A stretch of DNA of 64,000 nucleotides from Parapusillimonas granuli (GTDB taxonomy: Bacteria > Pseudomonadota > Gammaproteobacteria > Burkholderiales > Burkholderiaceae_B), in the NCBI RefSeq assembly GCF_013416525.1, contig NZ_JACCEM010000002.1, positions 62,001 to 126,000 on the forward strand. The letters are read 5' to 3'. Positions 36,051 to 44,004 of the stretch are shown here, in pieces. How positions within the stretch are numbered: the first letter of the stretch is position 1; every line of letters begins with the position of its first letter. Both the position numbers and the translations under genes were made by a program. The notes beneath the pieces are model-generated. The model was not told where the DNA came from, did not search any database, and saw only the letters and a program-made list of their open reading frames with translations.

Positions 36051-36890
36051 TCACTGCCGCCGCGCGCGCCAGCCTTCTTCGCCGCCCCATCCGGCCAGAG
36101 GCAGGATGGCGTCGCCCTCCACCCGGCCGGCATAGTGATGCACGCCCGATTCCTTGTAGAGCTGGAAGTGGATTTCATTGCCGCGTATCCAGCCGTCCCG
36201 TATCTGGTACCGGGCGGCGCCGCCGGATGCCGCGCCTTCGAAGCGCTGATAGCGCTGGTCGAACTCCAGCGTCAGGTCGTCGCCCTGCCCTTGCTGCAGC
36301 GTCCATTTGCCGTGCAGCCTGGCGGGCACCACCCAGAGGTACAGATTGCGGCGCCCCTGGCGTTCGTGCAGGTCGGGGGCCCAGTCGCCCATGTCGAACT
36401 GGTGGGACACCACCCGGGTGCCGGCCGGCATGCCGAGCAGCGTGGGCCGCAGCTTCAGGTTGACGTCGGGCAGCAGATACATGGTGACCACGGAGGCGCG
36501 GGAAAAGTCCGTGGTGAACAAGTCCTGGACTTCGAAGCTCACCCGGCCCGAGACGCCCGCCCGTTCGGCATTGGCCCGAGCCTCGTCCACCAGCCTGGGA
36601 TCGATCTCGACGCCGAAGGCGCCCTTGGCGCCGCGGTCGCGCACGGCGGCGATGGCGATGCGGCCGTCGCCGGAACCCAGGTCATAGACGAAATCGGACG
36701 CCTGCACATCGGCCAGTTCGAGCATGCGGGCCACGACCGCGCCGGGCGTCTGGACGTAGGGGACGTCGAGTTCGGTATAGGCCGGCGGCGCTTCGGCGCC
36801 CGCCCGCGCCTGGCGTTCGGCCCCTTGCGCCGCCGCCCCCATGAAAAACGCCGCGATGGCGACGCCGCCCAATGCCCTTGAAACCCACAT
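36051..36890 (-). CDS. Exported SAM-dependent methyltransferase-like protein (long form)
   Basis: The 279-residue protein begins with a signal peptide (MWVSRALGGVAIAAFFMGAA, cleavage near AQGA-ER). A Rossmann methyltransferase domain follows, with motif I VYDLGSGDGRIAIAAV, the acidic motif GVEIDPRLV and a conserved VVSHQFDMGDWAPD. About 80 additional residues at the C-terminus look like beta-rich periplasmic sequence. It is homologous to the protein encoded at 38498-39064. Methyltransferases are normally cytoplasmic because SAM is, so an exported form is odd; its substrate is unknown. AGGAG lies eight bases before the ATG. Confidence 0.85.
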   Translation of the reverse strand: MWVSRALGGVAIAAFFMGAAAQGAERQARAGAEAPPAYTELDVPYVQTPGAVVARMLELADVQASDFVYDLGSGDGRIAIAAVRDRGAKGAFGVEIDPRLVDEARANAERAGVSGRVSFEVQDLFTTDFSRASVVTMYLLPDVNLKLRPTLLGMPAGTRVVSHQFDMGDWAPDLHERQGRRNLYLWVVPARLHGKWTLQQGQGDDLTLEFDQRYQRFEGAASGGAARYQIRDGWIRGNEIHFQLYKESGVHHYAGRVEGDAILPLAGWGGEEGWRARRQ

Positions 36891-37081
36891 ATGACGCGCT
36901 CCTGTCTGCTTTGATGTTCGATGCCGCGCAAACAAAAAGTTGCCGGCGTAATCAATGGAAATAAAATTCGTGAATCGATCGACGTGGGCTTGGCAAAGCC
37001 CATGTATCATTCTACGCGTTGAGCCGTGATTACTGCGGCATGGCGGCGCGCCACCGACCTTGCCACTCCAGGAGACAGCAC

Positions 37082-38467
37082 ATGCCTCGCGACGATCATC
37101 GGGCCGTAGACGCGACGCCGATCCCCGCCATGGCCGGGGCCGCCGAGGCGGCTGCGCCGAAACCGCTGCTGGGAACGGTGGACGTCATCGCCATCATCAC
37201 GGGCATCGTCATTGGCGCCGGCATATTCAGCGCGCCGGCCCTGGTCGCCGCCAATTCTTCCAGCGCCGCGCAAATGATGGCCGCGTGGGTGCTGGGCGGG
37301 CTGATCTCCCTGGGCGGGGCCTTGTGCTATGCCGAGTTGTCCACTACCCACCCCAGCGCCGGCGGCGAATACCATTTCCTGCGGCTGGCTTTCGGCCACC
37401 GGATCAGCTTCCTGTTCGCCTGGGCCCGCCTCACCATCATCCCGACGGGGTCCATCGCCTTGCTGGGCTTCGTGTTCGGCGACTACGCCACCAAGCTGTA
37501 CGCGCTCGGGCCCTATTCATCGGCCGTCTACGCCGCCGCCATGGTGCTGGCGCTGACCACGCTGAACGTGGTCGGCCTGAAGTCGGGCAAGACCACGCAG
37601 AACATCCTGACCCTGCTGGAGGTGCTGGGCGTCCTGCTGATCATCGGCGTCGGGTTCTGGCATGCGCCGCCCACCTCCGGCCTGCCCGATTGGGGCGATG
37701 CCGGCAACGTCTCGAACTGGGGCCTGGTGCTGATCTTCGTCATGCTCACCTATGGCGGCTGGAACGAGGCCGCCTATGTGTCGGCCGAAGTGCTGGGGCC
37801 CGGCAAGAACCTGCCCCGCGCGCTCGCGATCAGCCTGGCGCTGATCACCACGCTGTACTTCCTGGTGAACTGGGCGTATCTGGCCGTGCTCGGCCTGCCC
37901 GCCCTGGGCGCGTCGAGCGCCATTGCGGCCGACATGATGCAGATCGCCCTGGGCCCGGTCGGGGCGGGCATCGTGGCCACGCTGATCGCGGTATCGGCGC
38001 TGACTTCCGCGAACGCGACGATACTCACCGGCGCGCGCACCAGCTATGCCTTCGGGCGCAACTCCAGCCTGTTCTCCGCCCTGGGCCATTGGCATGCCGG
38101 GCGCAACGCCCCCGTCCGCGCGCTCTGGGTGCAAGCCGCCATCGTGCTGGGCCTGATCCTGGTGGGCGCCCTGACGCGCAGCGGCTTCGCCACCATGGTG
38201 GAATACACCGCGCCGGTCTTCTGGCTGTTCTTCGTGCTGACCGGCGTGGCGCTCTTCGTGCTGCGCCGCAAATTTCCCGACCGGGTCCGGCCATACAGCG
38301 TGCCGCTGTATCCGCTGCTGCCGCTCGTCTTCTGCGCCACCAGCGCCTATCTCCTGTATGCCAGCGTCCGCCATACCGGCATCGGCGCCCTGGTCGGCCT
38401 GTCGGTGCTGGCCGTGGGCGCGCTGCTGTTGCTGACCCGCTCCTCTTCCCCTCCGGTAACGTCGTAG
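37082..38467 (+). CDS. APC-family amino-acid/polyamine permease
   Basis: The 461-residue protein has twelve predicted helices and the APC signature near its start (DVIAIITGIVIGAGIFSAPALVA in part: GIVIGAGIFSAPA at about residues 43-55), as well as SALTSANATILTGARTSYAFGR around residue 310. It should import or exchange an amino acid or amine. AGGAG precedes the ATG at 37082; the frame is open upstream, but that part is non-homologous. It is flanked by two homologous exported methyltransferase-like genes, 30 bp from the downstream one, so an operon with that gene is likely. Confidence 0.92.
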   Translation: MPRDDHRAVDATPIPAMAGAAEAAAPKPLLGTVDVIAIITGIVIGAGIFSAPALVAANSSSAAQMMAAWVLGGLISLGGALCYAELSTTHPSAGGEYHFLRLAFGHRISFLFAWARLTIIPTGSIALLGFVFGDYATKLYALGPYSSAVYAAAMVLALTTLNVVGLKSGKTTQNILTLLEVLGVLLIIGVGFWHAPPTSGLPDWGDAGNVSNWGLVLIFVMLTYGGWNEAAYVSAEVLGPGKNLPRALAISLALITTLYFLVNWAYLAVLGLPALGASSAIAADMMQIALGPVGAGIVATLIAVSALTSANATILTGARTSYAFGRNSSLFSALGHWHAGRNAPVRALWVQAAIVLGLILVGALTRSGFATMVEYTAPVFWLFFVLTGVALFVLRRKFPDRVRPYSVPLYPLLPLVFCATSAYLLYASVRHTGIGALVGLSVLAVGALLLLTRSSSPPVTS

Positions 38468-38497
38468 CCTTGTGTCCTTCCTTTCCAAGGAGCCATC

Positions 38498-39064
38498 ATG
38501 AAACATGCGCTAAGTGCAGTCGCCGTATCCCTGGGGCTGGGCCTCGTCGCCCTGCCTCCGCCCAGCCAAGCCCAGGCGCAGCCGGGCGGCGCCGCCCAGG
38601 CGTCGCGCGAGCCCGACGTCATCTACGTGCCCACTCCGCAGGAAGTCGTCGACGCCATGCTGGAGATCGCCAAGGTCGGCCCCGACGACGTGCTCTACGA
38701 CCTGGGCTCGGGCGACGGCCGCATCCCGATCACCGCGGCGAAGCGGCACGGCACGCGCGGCGTCGGCATAGACATCGACCCGACCCGCATCCGCGAAGCC
38801 CGCGCCAACGCCGAGCAGCAGGGCGTCAGCGACAAGGTCACGTTCATAGAAGGCGATCTGTTCGAGCAGGATTTGTCCAAGGCCACGGTCATCAGCCTGT
38901 ATCTGCTGCCGACGCTGAACTTGCGGCTGCGCCCCACGCTGCTCAAGCTCAAGCCCGGCACCCGCATCGTTTCCCACGCCTTCGACATGGGCGATTGGGC
39001 GCCGGACCAGACCTTGATCGTGAACCAGAAGCGCATCTATTTCTGGACCGTGCCCAAGCGCTGA
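38498..39064 (+). CDS. Exported SAM-dependent methyltransferase-like protein (short form)
   Basis: The 188-residue protein starts with a signal peptide (MKHALSAVAVSLGLGLVALP, cleavage near SQAQA-QP). It continues into a methyltransferase domain with VLYDLGSGDGRIPITAAKRH, GVGIDIDPTRI and RIVSHAFDMGDWAPDQ. It aligns closely with the long form at 36051-36890 across the whole domain but lacks the C-terminal extension. AAGGAG lies five bases before the ATG. The pair probably arose by duplication around the permease gene (inference). The target of methylation, if any, is unknown. Confidence 0.87.
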   Translation: MKHALSAVAVSLGLGLVALPPPSQAQAQPGGAAQASREPDVIYVPTPQEVVDAMLEIAKVGPDDVLYDLGSGDGRIPITAAKRHGTRGVGIDIDPTRIREARANAEQQGVSDKVTFIEGDLFEQDLSKATVISLYLLPTLNLRLRPTLLKLKPGTRIVSHAFDMGDWAPDQTLIVNQKRIYFWTVPKR

Positions 39065-39163
39065 GCCGGCCGCCGTTCTTTTTCCTTCAACCCTCCGGCG
39101 AGCCGCGCAAACCGTTATGATGCACGCTGATCGCGGCTCCTCCATCTTCATTCGAACCAGCGC

Positions 39164-40435
39164 ATGACGACCCATACCGTAAGCACCACCACCCGCCAGG
39201 GAAAGGTCATCGGCCTTTACACCGGCCAGGCCAATGTTTTCCGGGCCATTCCTTATGCCGCGGCGCCCGTGGGGCCCCTGCGCTTCGCCCCGCCGGCCCC
39301 GCCGGTCCCCTACACCGAACTCGACTGCACCCGGCCCGGGCCGCTGGCGCCGCAGCTGCCCTCGCGCCTCGAAGACGTCATGGGCCCGTTGAACGACCCG
39401 CAAGCCGAAGACTGCCTGCACCTGACCATCTGGACGCCGGCGCCGGACAAGCGCAAGCGCCCGGTCGTCGTCTGGCTGCACGGCGGCGCCTGGCAAAGCG
39501 GGGGCGGCGCCCCCGACTGGTACTCGGGCGAAAAGCTCGCGGCGCTGGGCGATATCGTGGTGGTCGCGCCCAACTATCGGCTCGCCGCGCTGGGCTGGCT
39601 CTACGTGCCCGGCATGCCCGCCAACCTGGGCCTGCTCGACCAGGAAGCCGCCGTTCGATGGGTGGCGGAAAACATCGAGAATTTCGGCGGCGATCCGTCG
39701 GCCATCACGCTCATGGGCCAGTCGGCCGGCGGGTCGTGCATCGCCGCCATGCTGGGCCGCAACCCCCTGTTCAGCCGCGCCATTCTTCAAAGCGCCTCGC
39801 TGGGCCGCGGCTTCCGGTCCGCCGACGAGGCGGCCGTGCTCGGCCGGAAAGTGCTGGAGGCGGCCGGCGCGCGCAACCTGGAAGAGGCCCGCGCCCTGCC
39901 CTGCCAGGACCTGCTGCGCGCCCAGCGCGCGCCCGCCGTCCTGGAGGCCCTCAAGAGCGATGAGATCGGCCGCGCCCTGTTCTGCCCGGTCGTGGACGGG
40001 GACGTGATCACCGGCCACATGGACGACATCCGCCGCAGCAGCGCCGGCAAGGCCGACGTCCTCATCGGCTATACGCGCAACGAAATGGCGGCCTTTCCGA
40101 ACGTGCACATCGACGACGCCAGCCAGGCGGCGGGCGACCGGGTGTTCGGCGCGCCGTCCCGCGCCTGGGCCGAGGCGGCGCGCGCGCAGGGGCGGTCGGC
40201 ATGGGCCTACCGGTTCGACCATGCGCCCACCGAGCGCTATGGCGCATGCCATTGCATCGAGCTGCCCTTCGTCTTCGGCACGCTCGACGCCTTCGGCGCC
40301 GCGCCCATGCTCGCCGGCACCACGGCGGACGACGCCGCGCGCCTCACGCGGAAAATCCAGTCCAACTGGATAAAATTCATACGCGAAGGGGCGGCCGACT
40401 GGCCGCCCTTCCCGCATCTCGAAATCCTGGCCTGA
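39164..40435 (+). CDS. Type-B carboxylesterase
   Basis: The 423-residue alpha/beta hydrolase has the type-B signatures: LTIWTP and WLHGGAWQSGGG for the oxyanion hole (HGG at 106-108), the early EDCLHL motif, and nucleophile S187 in LMGQSAGGSC. A late histidine in ACHCIELPFVFG is the likely third catalytic residue. It should hydrolyse carboxylic esters; no signal peptide is apparent. At 423 residues it is shorter than the usual 480-550, with a compact C-terminus. It precedes a Bug gene by 50 bp on the same strand. Confidence 0.92.
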   Translation: MTTHTVSTTTRQGKVIGLYTGQANVFRAIPYAAAPVGPLRFAPPAPPVPYTELDCTRPGPLAPQLPSRLEDVMGPLNDPQAEDCLHLTIWTPAPDKRKRPVVVWLHGGAWQSGGGAPDWYSGEKLAALGDIVVVAPNYRLAALGWLYVPGMPANLGLLDQEAAVRWVAENIENFGGDPSAITLMGQSAGGSCIAAMLGRNPLFSRAILQSASLGRGFRSADEAAVLGRKVLEAAGARNLEEARALPCQDLLRAQRAPAVLEALKSDEIGRALFCPVVDGDVITGHMDDIRRSSAGKADVLIGYTRNEMAAFPNVHIDDASQAAGDRVFGAPSRAWAEAARAQGRSAWAYRFDHAPTERYGACHCIELPFVFGTLDAFGAAPMLAGTTADDAARLTRKIQSNWIKFIREGAADWPPFPHLEILA

Positions 40436-40439
40436 CCCC

Positions 40440-40474
40440 ATTCCAATTTGCATTCCAGTTCCATTCCAATTTCC
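40440..40474 (+). repeat. Short ATTCCA repeats before a Bug gene
   Basis: The 50-bp spacer between the esterase and Bug genes contains three near-identical 9-10-base units, ATTCCAATT, ATTCCAGTT and ATTCCAATT, spaced 10-12 bases apart. They lie just before the ribosome-binding site CCGGAGA. They may be an operator array or simple slippage; nothing else in the window matches. Confidence 0.6.
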
Positions 40475-40485
40475 GGAGACCCGCC

Positions 40486-41448
40486 TTGCTCAAGAACGTC
40501 CTACGCTGTCTGCTCCTGGCCACCACGGCCTGCTTCGGCACCGCCGCCCTTGCGGCCTACCCTGAACGGCCGGTGACCATCATCGTGTCGAACCCGCCGG
40601 GCGGCCCGGTGGACGTCATGCTGCGCATCGTCGCGAACCGGCTCAGCTCGAAATGGGGCCAGCCGGTCATCGTCGAAAACAAGCCGGGCGCCTCGGGCAT
40701 CATCAGCACCCGCAGCATCGTCGAAGCGCCGGCCGACGGCTACACGCTGGGCATGGTGGTGGCCTCCGCCGTCACCATCATGCCGTTCACGGTGAAGTCG
40801 CTGCCATTCGATCCGGTCAAGGACCTGACCCCGATATCCCTGGTCGCCCGCACGCCCTTCATATTCATCGTGTCCAAAGACAGCCCCCTGAAGACCTGGC
40901 GGGATTTCGTCGACGCGACCAAGGCGCGCGACGTCTCCATCGGCTCGTTCACCGTCGGCACGGCTTTCCACCTGGTCTGGGAACAGACTTCCAGGCGCGC
41001 CGGCATCACGGCGCTGTACGTGCCGTCTTCCTCGTCCGGCAAGACCCAGAACGATCTGCTCGGCGGCCAGCTCGATATCGCGCTGGACGCCCCGTCCAGC
41101 GCCAAGGGCCTGATCGACGGCGGCCGGGTCCGCGCGCTGGCCATCACCAGCCCCAGCCGCTTCTCCGGCCTGCCCGACGTGCCCACGCTGAACGAATCGG
41201 GGCTCGAAGGCTATTCGTCCCAGCCCTGGATCAGCCTCATGGGGCCGGCCGGGCTGCCGCGCGAGCGGGTGCTGGAAATCCAGCAGACCGTCGCCGGCAT
41301 CCTGAAGGAGCCCGCGCTTCAAGAGCAATTGGCCAACCTGGGCATGATTCCCATCGGCAGCAGCCCGGAGGAACTGGCGAAGACCATCGCCGAGGACCGC
41401 GCCGCCATGGAGCCCTTGATCAAAGAGCTGGACATCAAGCTGCAGTAA
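40486..41448 (+). CDS. Bug/TctC-family substrate-binding protein (TTG start)
   Basis: The 320-residue periplasmic protein has a signal peptide (LLKNVLRCLLLATTACFGTA, cleavage near ALA-AYP) and Bug hallmarks VSNPPGGPVDVMLRIVANRL, VIVENKPGASGIISTRSI and DLLGGQLDIALD. It would capture a small carboxylate in the periplasm. No ATG precedes the signal peptide sensibly; the TTG at 40486 with GGAGA six bases upstream is the best start. Its nearest neighbour is the carboxylesterase, whose product acid could be the ligand or whose substrate could be an ester of it (inference). Confidence 0.9.
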   Translation: MLKNVLRCLLLATTACFGTAALAAYPERPVTIIVSNPPGGPVDVMLRIVANRLSSKWGQPVIVENKPGASGIISTRSIVEAPADGYTLGMVVASAVTIMPFTVKSLPFDPVKDLTPISLVARTPFIFIVSKDSPLKTWRDFVDATKARDVSIGSFTVGTAFHLVWEQTSRRAGITALYVPSSSSGKTQNDLLGGQLDIALDAPSSAKGLIDGGRVRALAITSPSRFSGLPDVPTLNESGLEGYSSQPWISLMGPAGLPRERVLEIQQTVAGILKEPALQEQLANLGMIPIGSSPEELAKTIAEDRAAMEPLIKELDIKLQ

Positions 41449-41484
41449 CGGTCCGGGCGCCCCGTCCGCCCGGGGCGCGCCGAG

Positions 41485-41982
41485 TCAAGCGCCGGTGTCG
41501 GCGTCGCCCCGGGTCAGGAAGATCAGCACGAGGATGAGCGTGGTGGCGAAGCGGAACGCGGATTCCTGCCCGTTCCACTGCGGCGACATCCACATGCCGA
41601 ACCATTCGCCGCCGATCGCCATGAAGCCCACTTGCCACAGCACGAAGCCCAGGACCAGCCCCACGACGGCGGTGTTCTTGGATTTGTCGAACTCCGCGGC
41701 GGACGCCCGCAAGCGGCGCCCCATGCGCCAGGCGCCCAGCCAGCAGATGGCGGCGGTCAGTATCTCCGCCAGGATGATGAGCCCATAAAGGGCGTGCTGG
41801 GCGGTCGGCGATTCGATGGCGCGGTAGCGGATGGCCGAATCCGGAAAAATGGTGTCCATGGCCAGCACGTGCCGCACGAAGGCGAGATTGCTGCCGTAGT
41901 CGGTGAGGTTGCCGAAGGCCACCAGCGTTACATAGAACGCCATCGAGGCAACCAGCAACAGCTTGGCATATCGGATCGTCAT
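41485..41982 (-). CDS. DUF2165-family membrane protein
   Basis: The 165-residue protein has four transmembrane helices and the DUF2165 pattern: an early AFGNLTDYGSNLAFVRHVLAMD, and WFGMWMSPQWNGQESAFRF towards the end. Function is unknown. The ATG at 41982 gives a normal family length. The frame stays open far upstream through the neighbouring cyclase gene on the other strand, but that part is an artefact of the high G+C content. It is divergent from the PAS-GGDEF gene across 102 bp. Confidence 0.85.
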   Translation of the reverse strand: MTIRYAKLLLVASMAFYVTLVAFGNLTDYGSNLAFVRHVLAMDTIFPDSAIRYRAIESPTAQHALYGLIILAEILTAAICWLGAWRMGRRLRASAAEFDKSKNTAVVGLVLGFVLWQVGFMAIGGEWFGMWMSPQWNGQESAFRFATTLILVLIFLTRGDADTGA

Positions 41983-42084
41983 CGCGCCCCTCTCCGTGAA
42001 AAAATCATTTTTCGTTACAATACCACGCCATACCCGTCCCCACACTCTTGCCCACACAGCCTCGGCCCCGCCGGCACCTATCCC

Positions 42085-44004
42085 ATGTCCGTCTCCAATA
42101 TGACCTCCAGGCGTGCCAGGGCGCAACAGCTCACCCTCGGGGTCGCCCTGCTGGTACTGGCCGCCATCGTCGTCGCGCATTTGTGGACGGAATACCACCG
42201 CGCCCGGAAAAGCGAAGAAGAAAGGCTGGCGACCCAATCCACCATCATCGCCCAGAACATCGAACTGCATCTGGCCAGCACCAACCAGGCCCTGGAATCG
42301 ATACTGGCCTATGCGCAGAGCCAGGACGTGATGGCGCAGATCGCCTATCTCAAGTCCATGGTGAGCGCCATGCCGGGCGTGGGCACCGCGGGGGTGCTCG
42401 ACCACACCGGGCGCCAGACGGCGTCCAGCCGGCCCGAGCACATCGGATCCGACTTCAGCCGTCGCGAATACTTCAAGACGGTGCAGCGGGCGCCCGCCGC
42501 CAAGACGCTGTACGTGTCGGAACCCTATGTCAGCGCGGCCAACGTCTATTCGGTGAACTTGAGCCGCGCCATCATCAAGCCCGACGGCAACTTCAAAGGC
42601 ATGGCCTATGCCACGCTGAACACCGAGTATTTCGATACGCTCCTGAAGTCCGTCCTGTACGCGCCCGACATGTGGGCCGCCATCGTGCATTCCGACGGCC
42701 TCCCCTTCCTGCGGCGTCCGCGCAGCGCCGGAGGCGACCACCAGCACAGCCTGGACAACGCCGTGTTCATGCGCCACCTGCGCAGCGGCAAGCACAGCTC
42801 GGTCATGTACGACCGTCCGGCGTCCCATCCCCAGACCCAGGTGGTGGCGCTGCGCACCGCCTACGCCGGCGAGCTGCACATGGACGACGCCCTGATCATC
42901 GCGACCGGGCGCGACACCGGCGTGGTCCTGGCTCCCTGGAAGCGCCTGGCGCTGCTGGAAGCGGGGCTGTTCATACTGATTTCCATCGCGGCCGTGATCT
43001 GTCTGCTGGTGTACCAGGTGCGGCAGCATCTTTTCGATGAAAAAGAGGCCATGGCGCAGAAGGCGCTGCGCGCCAAGGACGAGGACTACCGCCTGATCGT
43101 GGAAGGCACCACCGACCTGGTGGTGAAAATGGACATCCAGGGCCGCTACACCTATGTGAACCCCGCGTTCTGCGAGCTCTACGGCGCCGAGCCCGCGGCG
43201 CTGCTGGGCAGGCATTTCCTGAGCATGGGCGGCGGGAACGACGCGGACGCCGCCGCCATCCACCTGGACGACGTGCTGAATCCTCCGTACTTCATCCGCT
43301 ATCGGCAGCGCAGCGACACCGCGAAAGGCTTGCGCGACATCGAATGGCTGGCCCGCCCCCTATGGGGCGACGGCGACGCCCCGCAAGGCATCGTCAACAT
43401 CGGGCGCGACATCAGCCAGCATGTGGAGACCATGAACCGGCTGCAGCTGCTGGCGCACCGGGACGGGCTGACCAACCTGCCCAACCGCAACCACTTCATG
43501 GCGACGGGCGACGCGGAAGTGCTGGCCGCCCGGCGGCACGGGCACCCGCTGTCGGTCATGATGCTGGACGTGGACCACTTCAAATCCATCAACGACACCT
43601 ACGGCCATCATGCCGGCGACCAGGTCTTGAAGGCCCTGAGCGACATTCTGCACGCGGGCAACCGCATACAGGACGTCGCGGGCAGGCTGGGCGGCGAAGA
43701 ATTCGCCGTGCTGCTGCCGCATGCCAATCTTGCCAATGCCTTGTCGATCGCCGAGCGCGTGCGCGCCGCCATCGCCGAAAACGGCACGGTCACGGCCAAG
43801 GGGGAAGTCATCCGGTTCACGGCATCGATCGGGGTGGCGTCGCTGCGCGACGGCATCGAGAGCTTCGAACAGTTGCTGCAGATGGCCGACGAGGGGCTGT
43901 ACGAGGCCAAGCGGGCCGGCCGCGACAGCGTGCGGACCGTTCAGGACACGGTGCCGGACCATGCCCGGCCGATGGCGCCGGAATCGAGCAGCTGCCCCAG
44001 TTGA
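42085..44004 (+). CDS. Membrane diguanylate cyclase with periplasmic sensor, PAS and GGDEF domains
   Basis: The 639-residue protein has an N-terminal helix (about 15-33), a periplasmic dCache-like sensor (about 35-290; RREYFKTVQRAPAAKTLYVS), a second helix (about 295-318), a PAS domain (about 335-455; GRYTYVNPAFCELYGAEPAAL) and a GGDEF domain (about 465-625). The GGDEF domain has LDVDHFKSINDTYGHHAGD, active site GGEEF and I-site RIQD five residues before it. It should produce cyclic di-GMP in response to an extracellular small molecule. Its last 64 bases overlap the end of the convergent GGDEF-EAL gene. The ATG at 42085 (MSVSNM) is the last start before the first helix. Confidence 0.92.
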   Translation: MSVSNMTSRRARAQQLTLGVALLVLAAIVVAHLWTEYHRARKSEEERLATQSTIIAQNIELHLASTNQALESILAYAQSQDVMAQIAYLKSMVSAMPGVGTAGVLDHTGRQTASSRPEHIGSDFSRREYFKTVQRAPAAKTLYVSEPYVSAANVYSVNLSRAIIKPDGNFKGMAYATLNTEYFDTLLKSVLYAPDMWAAIVHSDGLPFLRRPRSAGGDHQHSLDNAVFMRHLRSGKHSSVMYDRPASHPQTQVVALRTAYAGELHMDDALIIATGRDTGVVLAPWKRLALLEAGLFILISIAAVICLLVYQVRQHLFDEKEAMAQKALRAKDEDYRLIVEGTTDLVVKMDIQGRYTYVNPAFCELYGAEPAALLGRHFLSMGGGNDADAAAIHLDDVLNPPYFIRYRQRSDTAKGLRDIEWLARPLWGDGDAPQGIVNIGRDISQHVETMNRLQLLAHRDGLTNLPNRNHFMATGDAEVLAARRHGHPLSVMMLDVDHFKSINDTYGHHAGDQVLKALSDILHAGNRIQDVAGRLGGEEFAVLLPHANLANALSIAERVRAAIAENGTVTAKGEVIRFTASIGVASLRDGIESFEQLLQMADEGLYEAKRAGRDSVRTVQDTVPDHARPMAPESSSCPS

